From contig NW_019773792.1 in the NCBI RefSeq assembly GCF_001039355.2, positions 195,348-259,347 on the forward strand: a stretch of DNA of 64,000 nt. Direction: 5' to 3'. Positions 62,172-64,000 of the stretch are shown here, one piece after another. The stretch comes from Lingula anatina (Eukaryota > Brachiopoda > Lingulata > Lingulida > Lingulidae). Under the pieces are notes generated by a model. It saw nothing but the letters and a program-made list of their open reading frames with translations. It ran no database searches and was not told the origin of the DNA. The position numbers were made by a program, and so were the translations under genes. Numbering within the stretch: position 1 is the first letter of the stretch; every line of letters begins with the position of its first letter.

Positions 62172-62348
62172 TCAGTTAGGTGGCTGAAAATATTTTAAAA
62201 TGTCATGAAGGAGCACTATTAATTTAATGCAATCTCTGTTGGCCAGTCTTATCCAGTTTCTTTCCAAAAAGGACAACTCAAATGAGAATTTCTTCAGGGC
62301 CTTTTCTTCTGCCTTGCCAATGCCATGCCACTCAGAAAAGAGAGAAAC
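62172..62348 (-). CDS. Candidate terminal coding exon, family unknown
   Basis: On the minus strand an acceptor-like TTTTCTAACCTACAG precedes an open frame of 58 residues starting VSLFSEWHGIGKAEEKALKK, containing FELSFLERNWIRLANRDC, and ending FQPPN at a TGA. Composition looks protein-like (charged helix), but I could not find an upstream exon in matching phase within the window, and no family is recognised. It may be the last exon of a gene starting near or beyond the right edge. Confidence 0.3.
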   Translation of the reverse strand, partial: VSLFSEWHGIGKAEEKALKKFSFELSFLERNWIRLANRDCIKLIVLLHDILKYFQPPN

Positions 62349-63780
62349 CTGTAGGTTAGAAAAAAAACATAATAATAGCATTATGAACTACTAGTGTCCA
62401 TGTAGACATTATGGAATTACGCAGTGAAGTTTAATGTGTCTTGTTATGACTTGACTGAAATAATGTTCACCACATAAATGAACAATTTACAACTAAATTT
62501 ATATAGAACATCAAGATTCATGATCACAGGCTAATAACCCCAAGAAATTGAAAGAAATTGTAAGAAATTATTACAAGAAATTATTTAAATCCTCCCCTGG
62601 TTCCTTCTCTTCTGACAGGACAAAAAGGGGATTTCAGAGAGGCTGGTTGCTAAAAGGAAAATGCTCAAGGTTGTTGTATTTTGAAAAAAATTTAAAAGGG
62701 TACTGTTGTTAGTGAATGTTTAATGCATCGTAGGCATTACGACAAAAGTACATGTAACTTACCCCAGACACACTGACCTCCTTTTTTCATTGACATTTTT
62801 AATTTTTTCCAGCCTGACCATAATTCATATATTCAATGCAGCCTTCTCCCATATCTATAATAGAAGAAAAAAACTTGAGTATTGTTAAGACATGCATGTC
62901 AAATTCATTATCAATTTTGAGAGAATTTCTGTTTCAACACTGCAAGTTGAAATATTTACTTTCAAGTAATGAATAAACCTTAATAGAGTTCTATTCTTTC
63001 GTAACCACCAAGGCAAAGCTTCTTTCATATAATGAACCGAAACAGCCTAGCTTGCCACCTAACATGCCAAAGTACACATGTAGTGAAGTATAATTACAGA
63101 AGAGAAGCAAGTATCCCTTAATTATAGAGGTGTCTTACACAATAAGGTGTGTCTTACACACCTTGACTCAAAGGGAGATGTGTAGTGAGATAACAGGTAA
63201 AGTAATTGGTGGAGCCTAGGTGAACTTAAAACCTTAAGACTTTAAATTAAGAAGCACCAGGATTCATATGTGTTCTTTTTTCAAAGGTTTAATATGAATT
63301 AAAACATATATATGTAAAAAGAAGACTAAATATGTTTAAAATAACTATACCAAAGACACTGTGAAGTCAAACTTCCTTAGACCGCCATGATGGAAAATGC
63401 TGGGTGGAGGCAAACCTTTTCCAGTCATAATAACCTAGTACCTTACTTTAACAACAAAGTTACCACTCCAAAGCCACCCACCATGGTGAGAAGAAAAATG
63501 ATGACCAACTGTCATGTTAAGTTTTTTTAGTTTTAAACACGAAAATGGTACAGGCAAAAATGGTACATTTACCCATAACACTAAAGTAAAAAATTGGTAT
63601 TCTGAACAAAACGGGTTATTTTTTCAAGAAATATTGGAGCAATACCCATGCAATATATACCAAGCCACGACCAAGATGTTCAAGAATCTAAACAAACCAA
63701 AATCTTTTATAAGGCCACACTTTTTTTATTTTTATGGATGACATCCTCTGGCATAATCCTCTCGCATAATTGTTAAAAAG
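62349..63780. other. Non-coding or intronic stretch
   Basis: No supported gene. A donor-like GGG-GTAAGTT on the minus strand near 62758-62766 follows sequence with stops in all frames when paired with the nearest acceptor, so no exon is called. The open frame at 63514-63741 has no family signature. Confidence 0.35.
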
Positions 63781-63894
63781 TGGATATCTCCATGCCCAAT
63801 ATCAATGGCATAACAATCCAAAACGACGGCCCCGTTCTCTCTATGACTTTATATAATTAATTGTCCTGTAATTTGAAAGTAATCCTAGAGATGA

Positions 63895-64000
63895 ATTTGC
63901 TGGCAAAGCGGCCATATTTCCACGTGGCAGTAATACGCATGCGCAGAAAGCTCATTTTCCGGCAAATTCAATAATGACGTTTGCGACAACCGACTTCGAT
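63895..64000. promoter_or_regulatory. Promoter-like segment with NRF1, E-box and ETS words
   Basis: The last 100 bases are less AT-rich than their surroundings and contain TACGCATGCGCAGA (63934-63947, close to the NRF1 palindrome), CACGTG (63921-63926), GCGGCCAT, TTTTCCGG (ETS core) and TGACGT. Such clusters mark broadly expressed TATA-less promoters. Which gene and direction it serves cannot be told because the window ends here. Confidence 0.45.

Overview
This is an animal nuclear window. It is AT-rich, with introns of 0.1-3 kb, GT-AG splicing, many small inverted-repeat transposons, LINE copies and microsatellites. The gene set (KLHL12, aminoacylase-1, an otopetrin, an IDO-family protein) and the repeat style suggest an aquatic bilaterian invertebrate, most likely a lophotrochozoan. 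That placement is an inference and no species is claimed. Two single 'n' bases (38441, 46206) and a near-perfect local duplication beside one of them suggest a draft assembly.

Layout. 1-6.2 kb holds no recognisable gene, only microsatellites, a diverged duplication and a 107-bp hairpin element. 6.3-9.2 kb is a three-exon IDO-superfamily gene (minus strand) with an unusual C-terminal membrane anchor. 9.2-12.5 kb is repeats plus a decayed copy of the last exon of the next gene. 12.6-25.0 kb is a complete 16-exon aminoacylase-1-like gene (minus, 403 residues), changed at two positions equivalent to catalytic-site residues. Its eighth intron contains an intronless 638-residue otopetrin-like proton channel gene on the plus strand. 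27.3-34.9 kb is a complete 11-exon KLHL12 orthologue (plus, 569 residues), divergent from the aminoacylase gene.

35-64 kb is dominated by repeats. A minus-strand LINE reverse transcriptase (41.2-47.2 kb) is interrupted by a Tc1 element, by a 3-kb element with CCCTTAC termini full of self-complementary CCTATAGG words, and probably by a third insert. A decayed L1/Tx1-type LINE lies at 49.0-54.4 kb, followed by a satellite of about 340 bp periodicity, a tRNA-like foldback element, a triple nest of transposons at 57.3-58.2 kb, and a 1.45-kb tandem duplication at 59.3-62.1 kb. A weak terminal-exon candidate and a promoter-like segment close the window.

The four protein genes do not form an obvious pathway. 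The clearest relationships are structural: nested genes, exon duplications within genes, and transposons nested inside transposons. Splice sites were assigned by reading junctions and checking phase and family alignment. They were not tested against transcripts.
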